DNA from: Sinorhizobium garamanticum
GTDB taxonomy: Bacteria; Pseudomonadota; Alphaproteobacteria; Rhizobiales; Rhizobiaceae
DNA length: 64,000 nucleotides
Reading direction: 5' to 3'
NCBI RefSeq assembly: GCF_029892065.1
Contig: NZ_CP120374.1
Span: 620,001-684,000 of the forward strand
The notes under the pieces: model-generated
Database searches by the model: none
What the model was told of the DNA's origin: nothing
The model's input: the letters and a program-made list of their open reading frames with translations, nothing else
Program-made: the position numbers and the translations under genes
Part shown: in pieces, positions 9,084-18,500 of the stretch
How the letters are laid out: the number at the start of each line of letters is the position of its first letter
How positions within the stretch are numbered: the stretch's first letter is position 1

Positions 9084-10014
9084 TTATCTGCATCGGCACC
9101 CGGAATTTGCAGACCTGCTTCGCATTGTCGGCGAGGAAATCGGCATTCTCCCTGCCCTCGTCGAGAAAGACTATTGGATCATGCATTGCCTCTTCGGCCT
9201 GAAGCAGGCAGGTTACTCCTTCGAATTGAAAGGCGGCACATCGCTTTCCAAAGGCTTCGGAATTATCGACCGCTTCTCCGAAGACATCGATCTCAGGATA
9301 AATCCGCCTGAAGGAATGACTGTCGCCGTCGGCCGCAATCAGGACAAACCGAAACAGATCGAAAGCCGGCGGAATTTCTATGACAGGCTGGCAGAAGAAA
9401 TCTCGATCGACGGAATAACCAGCATTGAGCGGGATCATATCTTCGATGACGAGAAGTTTCGAAGCGGCGGCATCCGCGTGCATTATCCCGCCGCAACCTC
9501 CGATGAAACGGACCTGAAGGAAGGCGTTCTCCTGGAAATCGGATTCGACGATGTTACACCAAACCGGCCGGTCGACATCAGCTCATGGGCATACGATTTT
9601 GCAGCCGACAAGGTGGACATTGCTGACAATCGCGCGCTCGGTATCGCCTGCTACCATCCCGGCTACACACTAGTGGAAAAGCTTCAGACCATTTCCACGA
9701 AATTCCGCAAGCAGCGCGAAACCGAGGAATTCCCCGCGAACTTCCTGCGCCACTATTATGATGTCTACGCGCTTCTCGGAAATACCGAGGTTCTCGAATT
9801 TCTCGGCAGCGACCGCTACTTCGCGCACAAGGAAAAGCGGTTCCGGTCTGAGGAGCGGGACCTGACGGTCAATCTAGCCTTCAACATCACTAACGACGCC
9901 GTCTTCGCTGAATATCAGGCAGCCTATCGCAGCACGAGGTCCCTATATTATCGAGAGCGTCCCACCTTCGAACAGATCATTGAGCGTATAAGAGAATTCG
10001 CGCCGCAGCTTTGA
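9076..10014 (+). CDS. Nucleotidyltransferase AbiEii/AbiGii-type toxin
   Basis: 312 residues with the DNA polymerase beta-like nucleotidyltransferase motifs of the AbiEii/AbiGii family: GGTSLSK at residues 53-59 and SEDIDL at 68-73 (the metal-binding acidic pair), preceded by EKDYWI at 30-35, a hallmark of these toxins. Family members modify tRNA or otherwise stall growth when the antitoxin is lost, aborting phage infection. The ATG at 9076 overlaps the antitoxin gene end. The length matches full-length family members and no damage is visible, so the pair looks functional. Confidence 0.85.
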   Translation: MADYLHRHPEFADLLRIVGEEIGILPALVEKDYWIMHCLFGLKQAGYSFELKGGTSLSKGFGIIDRFSEDIDLRINPPEGMTVAVGRNQDKPKQIESRRNFYDRLAEEISIDGITSIERDHIFDDEKFRSGGIRVHYPAATSDETDLKEGVLLEIGFDDVTPNRPVDISSWAYDFAADKVDIADNRALGIACYHPGYTLVEKLQTISTKFRKQRETEEFPANFLRHYYDVYALLGNTEVLEFLGSDRYFAHKEKRFRSEERDLTVNLAFNITNDAVFAEYQAAYRSTRSLYYRERPTFEQIIERIREFAPQL

Positions 10015-10321
10015 TGGAATTGGGGCACAATCGCCTTGAACCGGCTCGCCCCCGACCCCTGGCTGATTTTCTCAAACCATTGATAGGTATGCATGCGATG
10101 TGGACGGTAGCGCCCTCTAAGCCAAGGGGCGTTGGCATGACAGACACGAAAAACTCAGTTCAAAGCGGTAGGTAACGCTCTGAAGATTTGTCGGTAAGGA
10201 CATAAAACATGCTACCGCCCGCCCAACGTTTAGTTGAACATCGTGGAAATTCAATTTTTTGCCTGGAAATTCTTTTCGAAATCACACTACGTTGCTGGGG
10301 CAACTTCTTGGAGAGCAGCGC
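10015..10321. other. Intergenic between AbiEii and the ABC-3C system
   Basis: About 307 bases, clearly more AT-rich toward the right end (TTCAATTTTTTG near 10250-10261). It presumably holds the promoter of the ABC-3C operon. No regulator site recognised. Confidence 0.4.
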
Positions 10322-11502
10322 TTGCAAGTAGCCAATCAGTATAATGCATCCGGCTCGCTAGCCGGCTATCTCTATCAATGCAGATTGGCTTTACTTCTTG
10401 CGATCCGCGAAATGAAGGTCAAGCCGAATTGCCATATCTCGATTGAAAAGTTCGATGATATAGCTTTCCATGAAGAAGATCTCGCGCATTGCGTCGTCCA
10501 AGCCAAGCATCATATCGGTCCGAAGGACGTCACCGATAACAGTGTCGATGTCTGGAAAACCCTTCGCATCTGGATTTCGCAACTGAGGACAGGCTCCTTC
10601 TCGAATGCCGACACGCGACGGTTTCTGATCACTACCGCGACGACGCCTGACGATGGAGTCCTCGCCATGCTGCGCGCTAACTGTGGGCCCGCGGAACGCA
10701 AGACAGCAAGAGCGGCTGGCGGCGGTGGCGCGCACATCGGCCAACAAGTCATCCGAGGCGGCCGTAACGACTTCCTGGCGCTGACCGACGAGGAAGCCGA
10801 CGTATTGCTCGCTTCAATTACCGTGGTGGATGGCGCGCCAGATCTGCTCTTGACGAAGTCGAAGGCGAGCTTCGCATCCTATCGGCCAGTTCCGCCGATA
10901 AGGTTGCGCAATCACTTGAAGGCTGGTGGCTAGGGGCGGTTGCGAAACGCCTCGTTGGCGTCGAGACAACGGATATTCCGGTACAGCACATTGCAATCAA
11001 GGCACAGGAATTTGCCGCACTTTACTGTCCGGTTGGTCTGCCTGTCAGCGATCCCAGTGAATTTGGCGAGCGGCCCTACTCGATCCAAGATGAAGACGAG
11101 ACCTACGTCAAGCAGATGCGTCTGATCCAGTTGCCGGAGACGGCGATAAAACGCGGAATTCAAGATTTCTACCGGTCGAATACTCAACGAGCGAAATGGG
11201 CACGAGAGAACCTTCTACTCGATGGCGACGTCGCGCGATTTGAGGCAAAGCTTCAGGATTCCTGGGGACGCAAATTCGACGAAGAGTGCGGCGACGCCCA
11301 CACAGCCGATGACGCTTCAAAGAACGCAATGGGGCGAAAGGTTTTTTACTGGGCGAGCCAGCAGCAAATCGAATTCCGCAATGTGATCGAGACCTGGATC
11401 ACGGCAGGGTCGTTTCACGGGTTGGCGGATCGGGTGAAGGTGGGCTGGCATCCGAACTACTTAGATCATCTTTCGGTCGGAGCTGATAATGCCGCGGCTT
11501 GA
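10322..11502 (+). pseudogene. ABC-3C first component with PD-(D/E)xK-like N-terminus, frameshifted
   Basis: Read as two frames joined near 10848-10850. The first part (to about residue 180) has GSLAGYLYQCRLALL, then EKFDDIAF and VVQAKHH, matching the D...QxK layout of restriction-endonuclease-fold nucleases of the Cap4/Mrr kind. The second frame continues smoothly (SADKVAQSLEGWWLGAVAKRL) into a C-terminal domain ending WHPNYLDHL. The register changes by one base at GATCTGCTCTTGACG with no slippery heptamer, so a 1-base deletion or sequencing error is most likely. Start chosen at the TTG at 10322, with TGGAGAG six bases upstream; a TTG at 10259 is also possible. The end overlaps the next gene by 14 bases. 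In ABC-3C systems this gene supplies the effector that binds the middle component through its C-terminal domain. Confidence 0.65.
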
Positions 11503-11998
11503 TCCCTGGACCCGGCGCCCGCCTGAAGAAGCGAACCTCTTTGGCCCTTCGTTTCTCTGCGCGCTTTCGCACGAATTTTTGCGCGACTTCACCAAGGACG
11601 GCCGCGATGGCGCGTCGCTCTTCTTGCTGATCCTCGCGCTTTCGACCGCCTTGCACCGAAGCAGCCGGGAGCGGCTGCCCTATTCGACGGTCACATCGCT
11701 CTATGCCTGGGTGCAGGATAACGAGGATCTGCTCATCGGATTTGCGTCGAGAGCCCAGAACCTCACGCCCTATTTGAAGGAGGCCGTGCTGTTCGGGCTC
11801 GCGACAAAGACGATCGCTGTTGATGGCGCGGGAAACCTTCGGCCAGGAGAGCGCCGTGCAACCTTTCCAAAGTCGTTCATGGACGACACCACCGCAGAAA
11901 CCAAAGAAATCATAGATAGATCGAAGTTCATGGGTAGATGGCTTGCAAAATCCGGATCTGAAACCTCCGTCGCAGCGGCGTTGGGAGTACGCCCATGA
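11489..11998 (+). CDS. ABC-3C system middle component
   Basis: 169 residues, starting at an ATG that overlaps the upstream gene by 14 bases, preceded by GGAG. Sequence features such as RPPEEANLFGPSFLCALSH at the start, helical LFLLILALSTALHRSSRE, and a winged-helix-like C-terminal half fit the small middle-component proteins of three-component ABC systems, placed exactly between an effector-type gene and a DUF3732 ATPase. It overlaps the ATPase gene by four bases (ATGA). The known role, inferred from the family description, is to bridge the SMC-like ATPase and the effector. The motif content alone is weak; the call leans on gene order and overlap. Confidence 0.7.
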   Translation: MPRLDPWTRRPPEEANLFGPSFLCALSHEFLRDFTKDGRDGASLFLLILALSTALHRSSRERLPYSTVTSLYAWVQDNEDLLIGFASRAQNLTPYLKEAVLFGLATKTIAVDGAGNLRPGERRATFPKSFMDDTTAETKEIIDRSKFMGRWLAKSGSETSVAAALGVRP

Positions 11999-13929
11999 GT
12001 TTCATCATCAAGGCAATCGTTATCTATAGCCACGCCGGCGAACAGCAGATCGTGCCTTTTCGTGAAACCGGTCTGAATATCATCACGGGCAAATCCAAGA
12101 CCGGCAAATCGGCGATCATTGATATCGTCGACTACTGCCTTGGTCGCGGCAGCTACAATGTCGCCGAGGGAACGATCCGCAAGAAGGTGTCATGGTTCGG
12201 TCTGCACATTGCCAAGGGCGAGGACGAGGTATTCATCGCCCGTGACAACCCAGGTCCGGGCGCCGGCACGGGTTCCATGGTGTTTTTCTGCCGCGGTCGA
12301 AACCTCGCCTATCCCTCCCTCGATGAGATAACGAAAAACACCACCGAGGAGAGCCTCAAGGAGTTCGTGACGCGATTTGCGGGGATCCAGGAGAACGAGC
12401 ACCGACCAACTTCAGGCACCCGCCCGCCATTGGAAGCAGATATCGGACACGCGCTTTGCCTTTGCTTCCAGAAGCAGAACACCATCGCCAGCCAGGACCA
12501 GCTCTTCCATCGGATGAACGAGCAGTTCCTGCCTCAAGCGATGAAAGACACCCTCCCCTACTTTCTCGGGGCCGTCGATGAAGATCATTTCCGGCTTTTC
12601 GCGGAGTTGGACGAACTCCAAAAGAAGTTGCGGCTTCTGGAAGCTCAGCAGGCCAAGCATGTGCAGGCAGTCGATGTCAGCCGGTCGCGATTGACGAGGA
12701 TCCTGAACGAAGGAAAGAAGGTCGGACTGATCCGACAGGACTATCAGGCTGTGGACGATAGTGTTTTCGCCTTCCTGGCAAGGATCGGGGAGAGCGCTAT
12801 CGATCAACCCGACCTCACATCCGATTTCGGGGAGACCATTGCGCGCCTCCGTGGGGAGCAGAGCACGCTGCAGGAGCGTCTGGGAGACCTCAATCAGGAC
12901 GTTCGAGCCGCGCGAGCCTTTTTCTCCGACCAGACCGAATATTCCCGCGAGGTCAGCGAACAGCGATCCCGCCTAAAGAGCATCGAGCTCTTCAAGACCG
13001 ACATTGAATCGCCGGACCAATGCCCGTTCTGCGATTCGCAACTGGAATCCCCTATTCCACGCGTTACGCAGGTCCGGGACTCGTTGCGGCGGGTCAGCAC
13101 CCAGCTTGATGGCCTCTACCGCGACAACCCACATATCCAACGGCATATCGCGGATCTCGAAAGCAAGATTGGCGAAGCCACCGACAATCTGAAGCTGGTT
13201 CAAAGGGAGCTACAGCGCGCTGTCCTCGATGATGAGGCAGCCAAGGCCCGTCAGGACCTGATCGTGTCGCGCGGCCGCTTCCTGGGCCGGCTCGCGGAAT
13301 TTCTTGAATCGATGGCGCCGGATCGGGACGACGTGGAGCTTGCAGCAGAGATCGAGCAGGTCAAAGGCTTGATTGCTGCGGTTCGCTCCCGCATCAACAG
13401 CGACGATATTGAGTCACGACTGCAGACGATCCTGAGCTTCATCAGCCAGAAGATGACAGACTATTCCGGCCTGCTCGACCTGGAACACAGTGGAAGCTCG
13501 CTGCGGTTGGACGTCAAGAAGCTCACGGTGGTCGCCAATACCTTCGATGGGCCGATCCCGCTGAACCGCATGGGAAGTGGCGAAAACTGGGTGGGCTATC
13601 ACGTGCTCAGCCACCTTGCGATCCACTGGTGGCTTCGCGAACGGGACCGCCCCGTACCTGGCTTCCTCATTTTCGATCAGCCCACACAAGCCTACTATCC
13701 ACCGGATATCTCGGAAGGCGGACTCGAGCAGATTGAAAAGGATGCCGATCGGGCCGCTGTGAAAGCCTTGTTCAAGCTGATGGCTCACGCGTGCCAGGAG
13801 ATCAGGCCTGCCTTCCAGCTGATCGTTCTCGATCATGCTCATCTCACCGATGACTGGTTCGAAGACGCTATCGTAAGGGAATGGCGGGGAGATAGAGCGC
13901 TCGTGCCATACCACTGGCAGGAACGATAG
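11995..13929 (+). CDS. DUF3732 SMC/Rad50-like ABC ATPase of an ABC-3C conflict system
   Basis: 644 residues. Walker A is GKSKTGKS at residues 32-39; a long coiled-coil middle contains a zinc-hook-like CPFC at about 343-346; the C-terminal half has an ABC signature-like MGSGENWVGYH near 525 and Walker B FLIFDQP near 557. This split-nucleotide-binding layout is that of Rad50/SMC-like DUF3732 ATPases, which sense DNA or nucleoprotein states in anti-phage or anti-plasmid systems. The start overlaps the middle component by ATGA. It appears intact, so the sensor and bridge are complete even though the effector gene upstream is frameshifted. Confidence 0.85.
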   Translation: MSFIIKAIVIYSHAGEQQIVPFRETGLNIITGKSKTGKSAIIDIVDYCLGRGSYNVAEGTIRKKVSWFGLHIAKGEDEVFIARDNPGPGAGTGSMVFFCRGRNLAYPSLDEITKNTTEESLKEFVTRFAGIQENEHRPTSGTRPPLEADIGHALCLCFQKQNTIASQDQLFHRMNEQFLPQAMKDTLPYFLGAVDEDHFRLFAELDELQKKLRLLEAQQAKHVQAVDVSRSRLTRILNEGKKVGLIRQDYQAVDDSVFAFLARIGESAIDQPDLTSDFGETIARLRGEQSTLQERLGDLNQDVRAARAFFSDQTEYSREVSEQRSRLKSIELFKTDIESPDQCPFCDSQLESPIPRVTQVRDSLRRVSTQLDGLYRDNPHIQRHIADLESKIGEATDNLKLVQRELQRAVLDDEAAKARQDLIVSRGRFLGRLAEFLESMAPDRDDVELAAEIEQVKGLIAAVRSRINSDDIESRLQTILSFISQKMTDYSGLLDLEHSGSSLRLDVKKLTVVANTFDGPIPLNRMGSGENWVGYHVLSHLAIHWWLRERDRPVPGFLIFDQPTQAYYPPDISEGGLEQIEKDADRAAVKALFKLMAHACQEIRPAFQLIVLDHAHLTDDWFEDAIVREWRGDRALVPYHWQER

Positions 13930-13966
13930 TCGCAATGAGAGGCGTGGTCCCAACGACAGGAACCCG

Positions 13967-14119
13967 TCCCCAGAGCGCGGCGATGGTGTTCCGGCTAACC
14001 TCCTTGCCAAAAATTTTTGACAGCTCACCGTGGGAGACCGGCTGGAAATATCCCACCGCCATCAGCACTATTGCCTCGAACTCCGACAGCGCCCGGCCTC
14101 TCCTCGCGTCGGCGTCGAA
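13967..14119 (-). pseudogene. ScpB-like fragment
   Basis: A short minus-strand stretch reads RGRALSEFEAIVLMAVGYFQ and then ELSKIFGKEVSRNTIAAL, which resembles the winged-helix region of rhizobial ScpB (SMC-ScpAB complex) paralogues. The N-terminal half and the C-terminal strand are missing, so this is a fragment, probably left at the right border of the defence island. It is convergent with the DUF3732 gene. Recognition rests on about 45 residues. Confidence 0.45.
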
Positions 14120-14728
14120 GACGAGCGAATGATCTCTCGGCGAACCTTGGCCGAGTGCGGTGTTGCCAGTCGCCGGCACGATTCTTGAGGCGGCGGCTAC
14201 CCAGCGCTGGCGATCAGCCCCCGCTTTGCACCTGTCGATTTTGAAGTTTGTGTTTTGCGGCGAGGATTTAGCATTTGATCGTAGCGCTTTGGCGTACTGG
14301 ATCGTGGTTTTCGGCTATGGTGGATAGTATGGAGTAGTAAATGGTTGCGGGGGCCTGACTGCACGGAGACTTGTAAATTTTTCCGCCTCAAACCGGCTTT
14401 ACGGCGACAATGTCCGCTTAGCGTCCCTTCCAGACCTTACCTCGGAAGCTGCGATCGACGCGTCTCGACCCAAGGCTGTCATTCGCCGAGAGCACCCGGA
14501 ATCTCCGGTCTTGACCCCGGAGCGGCCCTTCATTTGCCAATCTCGACTGGCGCCACCTTCCTGAGAACGCGGGCGCAAGCCAAGAGATTGCGTTCAGGAC
14601 CCCGTGAACGAGACACACGCGTCTTGCTCAACTCCGGAGAAGTTACCGGTCTCCTGTTGCGGCTCGACATTCCGGCTTATATGCCAGCGCCCGGCTCGCC
14701 GGCATGTCTTCCGTCCGGACCATAATCT
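14120..14728. other. Intergenic, no supported gene
   Basis: 609 bases between the ScpB-like fragment and the marC pseudogene. Open frames up to 126 codons show no motif. Nothing further recognised. Confidence 0.4.
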
Positions 14729-15490
14729 CTAAATCGGGCGTTCCGCGAAGACGCCGATCATTGCCAGGCTGTGTAGGATCACTTGCAAGCCGAGAGCGAC
14801 CTGAGTAACGCCAAGAACAACGGCAAATACCTGAAGCGCCGTTCCACCAAATTTCAGGATGGTTTCGGCAAACAGCATCGCCGTCCAGTCCAATGCTAGG
14901 ATTCGCAGCACAGTGCCGCCTACGGTCAACTCGGCGTCGTATCGATTCCCGGCCAGCGTTGCGAACACGATCACCGCTGCAACCCCATAGGGCGTGACTA
15001 TCGTCGGGGAACGCCAGCGGCGTGAAGGCCAGTTTGAGATCGGGCGGTTGGCTGACCGGTTTCGGGGGATTTGCGGTGCTGGCAGATTGCTGCAGCACTG
15101 TTTGCAGAGCCACAAGAAACAGAATCACGCCGCCGGTCAGGGCGAGCACCGGCAATGAGATCTCGAAATTCTCGAGCATGCTGCGTCCGAGCAGACCGGC
15201 AAGGGCAAGCGCGGCTGCGGAAAACAGAATCGCTCTTCCCTGCGTCTTGCCCACGAACGGAACCAGAATCTTGATCGGGCCAAGCATCAGGAACAGCATG
15301 AGAAAAATTTTGCGTGCACCAAATTCCGGTCCCCCGGGGCCGTTCCGGATGGCACTTGCGCGAATGCGGGCATCGCGAGGAGCACCGAGAGCGCCGCCAT
15401 CAGGCAAAGTGACGTCAGGCGGTTTCGGCCGAACCGTCGCGGCACGAAAACTTTTGGATCACCGTTGCAGTAGCAGGTGGCAATCGCCAT
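14729..15490 (-). pseudogene. MarC family inner-membrane protein, two frameshifts
   Basis: MarC-like sequence is spread over three frames. An N-terminal signal-like segment (LSVLLAMPAFAQ) lies in one frame, then after a shift at a G/C run near 15340 comes KIFLMLFLMLGPIKILVPFV, and after a second shift at the CCCC run near 15005 comes TIVTPYGVAAVIVF with the final membrane segments to 14729. The segment after the second helix is also shorter than in intact MarC by roughly ten residues, so not everything can be a base-calling error. MarC proteins are multi-pass membrane proteins of unknown function, despite the name. The upstream start (ATG 15490) is tentative. Confidence 0.7.
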
Positions 15491-15582
15491 TGCTTTCACC
15501 AGAATCCACGCACCTACTGTCCGGGTGGACGGACGCCGTCACAAGCGGAAAAGCCAGTAGAGAGCACTCGGTATCGTGTTCG

Positions 15583-18500
15583 CTAGCCAATCGCGACACG
15601 AACGTCGTGCGTCAGCCCGTCGTCACTAAGTGGAATGATTCCGTCGGCAAGAACGGTTCCGTCCAATGTAACGGAACGCACTCCCCGGCTGGCTTTCTTT
15701 GAGTTGTCGAAACGGATGCGGTATGTCGCCGATCCATGCTTGTAGCTCAACTCGTAACCTGACCAACTTGCCGGAACACAGGGCTCAAACCGGAGGGTCT
15801 GGTCTTGTCGGCGCAGTCCAAGGGTGGCTTCCAGCGCCACTCGATACAACCAGGCGGCTGATCCGGTGTACCATGTCCAGCCACCACGTCCGGTATGGGG
15901 CGGTGCGCCATAGACGTCGGCGCTGACGACATAGGGCTCGACCATGTAATGCTCGGCATCCCGCTTCGTCGAAGCGTGATTGATCGGATTGAGCAGGTTC
16001 CAAAGCTCGAGCGCCCGATCGCCGTCTCCCTGGAGTGCGGAAGCGAGCGCGACCCACGTGGCTGCATGGGTATACTGTCCGCCATTTTCCCTTATGCCGG
16101 GGACATAGCCCTTGATATAGCCCGGCTGCAGGGATCCCTTGTCGAACGGCGGGTCGAACAACTGGATCAGTTTGTCCCGCCGGCGCACGAGCCTTTCATG
16201 GACGGCGCCCATCGCCCTCGACGCGCGCTCGCTGTCGGCACTGCCGGAGATGACGGCCCAAGCCTGTGGAATGGCATCGATCTGGCACTCGTCGTTGGCG
16301 GATGAACCGAGAGGCGTGCCGTCGTCAAAATAGGCGCGGCGATACCAAGCCCCGTCCCAGGCGTTTGCTTCCAGGGCAGCGCGCAGTTCCTCGGCCCGTT
16401 CGAGGCACCAACTGGCACGGCCTTCGTCGCCGTGCGAAGACGCGGTCGTCGCAAATGACTTCAGTACGGTCAAGAAGAACCAGCCGTTCCAGACGCTTTC
16501 GCCTCTCCCCCCGGCTCCGACCTTGTTCATGCCGTCGTTCCAGTCGCCCGTTCCCATCAGCGGCAAGCCGTGGCGGCCGAGCCGGAACCCGTGTTCCAAC
16601 GCCCGGACGCAGTGCTCGTAGACCGTAGCGGCCTCGTCGCTGCGTTCGGGAATGCCGAAGTGCTCTTCCTGGTCCTCCTTCAGCGCCGGCGATGTGATGA
16701 ATGGCACCCGCTCATCGAGCAGGCGGACATCGCCAGTGGTCGAAACATAGTGGTGAACCACGAAAGGCAGAAAATACAGGTCATCGGTCATGCGCGTGCG
16801 CACCCCGACGCCGGACGGAGGATGCCACCAGTGTTGGACGTCGCCCTCCGTGAATTGGCGGCCGGCCGCCCGCAGAATCTGCGAACGAGTCTCATTCGGC
16901 GCACTGTGGACCAATGCCATCACATCCTGGAGCTGATCCCTGAAGCCGAACGCGCCTCCGGACTGATAGAACGCGGAGCGCGCCCAGACTCGACAAGCGA
17001 GCACCTGGTACAACAGCCACCGATTCATCATCAAGTTCAAGCCGATGTCCGGCGTTGAAACCTGCACGGCATTGAGAATGTCGTCCCACTGGCGAGATGT
17101 GGCGGCGAAGCTTTCACGAGCACGGCCGACGTCGGCGTGGTCGCCAACAAGCCGGCGGACCTCGTCGAGCCCTGCTGCCTGTCCAAGAACAAAGATAATC
17201 TCCTTGCTCTCGCCGGGTGCCAACGAAATACCTACCATCAGTGCTCCGCAGGGATCTTGCAGGGGACCGAAACTTTCCCCCAGGCTGGTTCGCTCCAAGG
17301 CCGCCGGCCGAAAAACGGAACCGTATCTGCCCAGAAACTCTGTGCGATCTGCCGTGGCGGAATTCGCGGCTGGGCTGGCGGCCACAAACGCCAGATTTCC
17401 AGCAAAGTCGGCGGCCCATGGGTTCCGCGCCACGATGGCTCCCGAATGGGCATCGCGTTCGCAGACGACCTGCATCGCAGCGTCTTCACGATGTGTCCCC
17501 AGAACCCACTCGACGTAATACGTTGCCGACAGATGCCGACTTTGGGAGTCATTGTTGGTCAACCCGAGACGAACGAGCTTGATCTCGCCGTTCGGCGGGA
17601 CATGCACGGTCAACGTCTGCTGGAGCTTTCGGCTGTCACTTTCATAGCGGCTGTAGCCCTGGCCATGATGAACAGTCACGAACGCCCGATGTCCGAGCGG
17701 CAAGGGCGTTGGCGTCCAGACCTCTCCGGTCTCTTCGTCCCGCAAGTAAACGACCTCGCCAGGCGTGTCTGAAACCGGGTCGTTCGACCAAGGCGTCAGC
17801 CGGTTCATCTGGCTGTTGACGGACCATGTATAGCCAAGCCCGGCTTCGGTCGTCAGGCAGCCAAGCCTCGGGTTTGCGATGACGTTGCTCCAGGGTGCCG
17901 GGGGCAGCGCCGGCGGTTGCGATTTGACCCCGTCTACTGCAACGACGTATTCACGTCCGTCAGCGGTGAAGCCTCCGAATCCATTCCAAAACAGCAAATC
18001 CTTGTCCGGGGCGGCAGTGGGTTCCGCGAGTACCTGGCTTGCTCGAGATGCCGTCATCTTTGAGGAAGGCCATGCGACCGAGGATTGCCGATCAAGCTGA
18101 ATGGCGAGTGAGCCCGATTTACTCGACAAGACGACGCGCGCGGCGGCGGCGACCGTTTCCACATGATCGTCGGAGGCGGTGGCCGCTGGCAAGACAAAGA
18201 TTCCTCCACGCTTGCCCAGCATTTCGGCTTCCGAGCCGGCTTGCAGTTTCCTGATCAGTCGCCTCGTGCTGCTGGCGCCACGCTCATCAAACAAGACAAG
18301 GTCAAATGGCAGAGCTCGGCGGCGGCAGAAGTCGTGCGCAATCGTGACCTCACGAACAAGGGCCTCGTTGCTGTCGCTATCGATGCGAACCAACACGATC
18401 GGAAGATCGCCGGAAATTCCATGAGACCACAGGGTCGCTCGGTCCAATCGACTTTTCTTGAAGAGAACCGTCCGCCGCGTGGTCGGATTAGCAAACGCGA

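Noticed and set aside
10845..10855. Programmed -1 frameshift in the ABC-3C effector gene
   Set aside because: No X-XXY-YYZ slippery heptamer and no evident downstream pseudoknot; a base deletion or read error is simpler.
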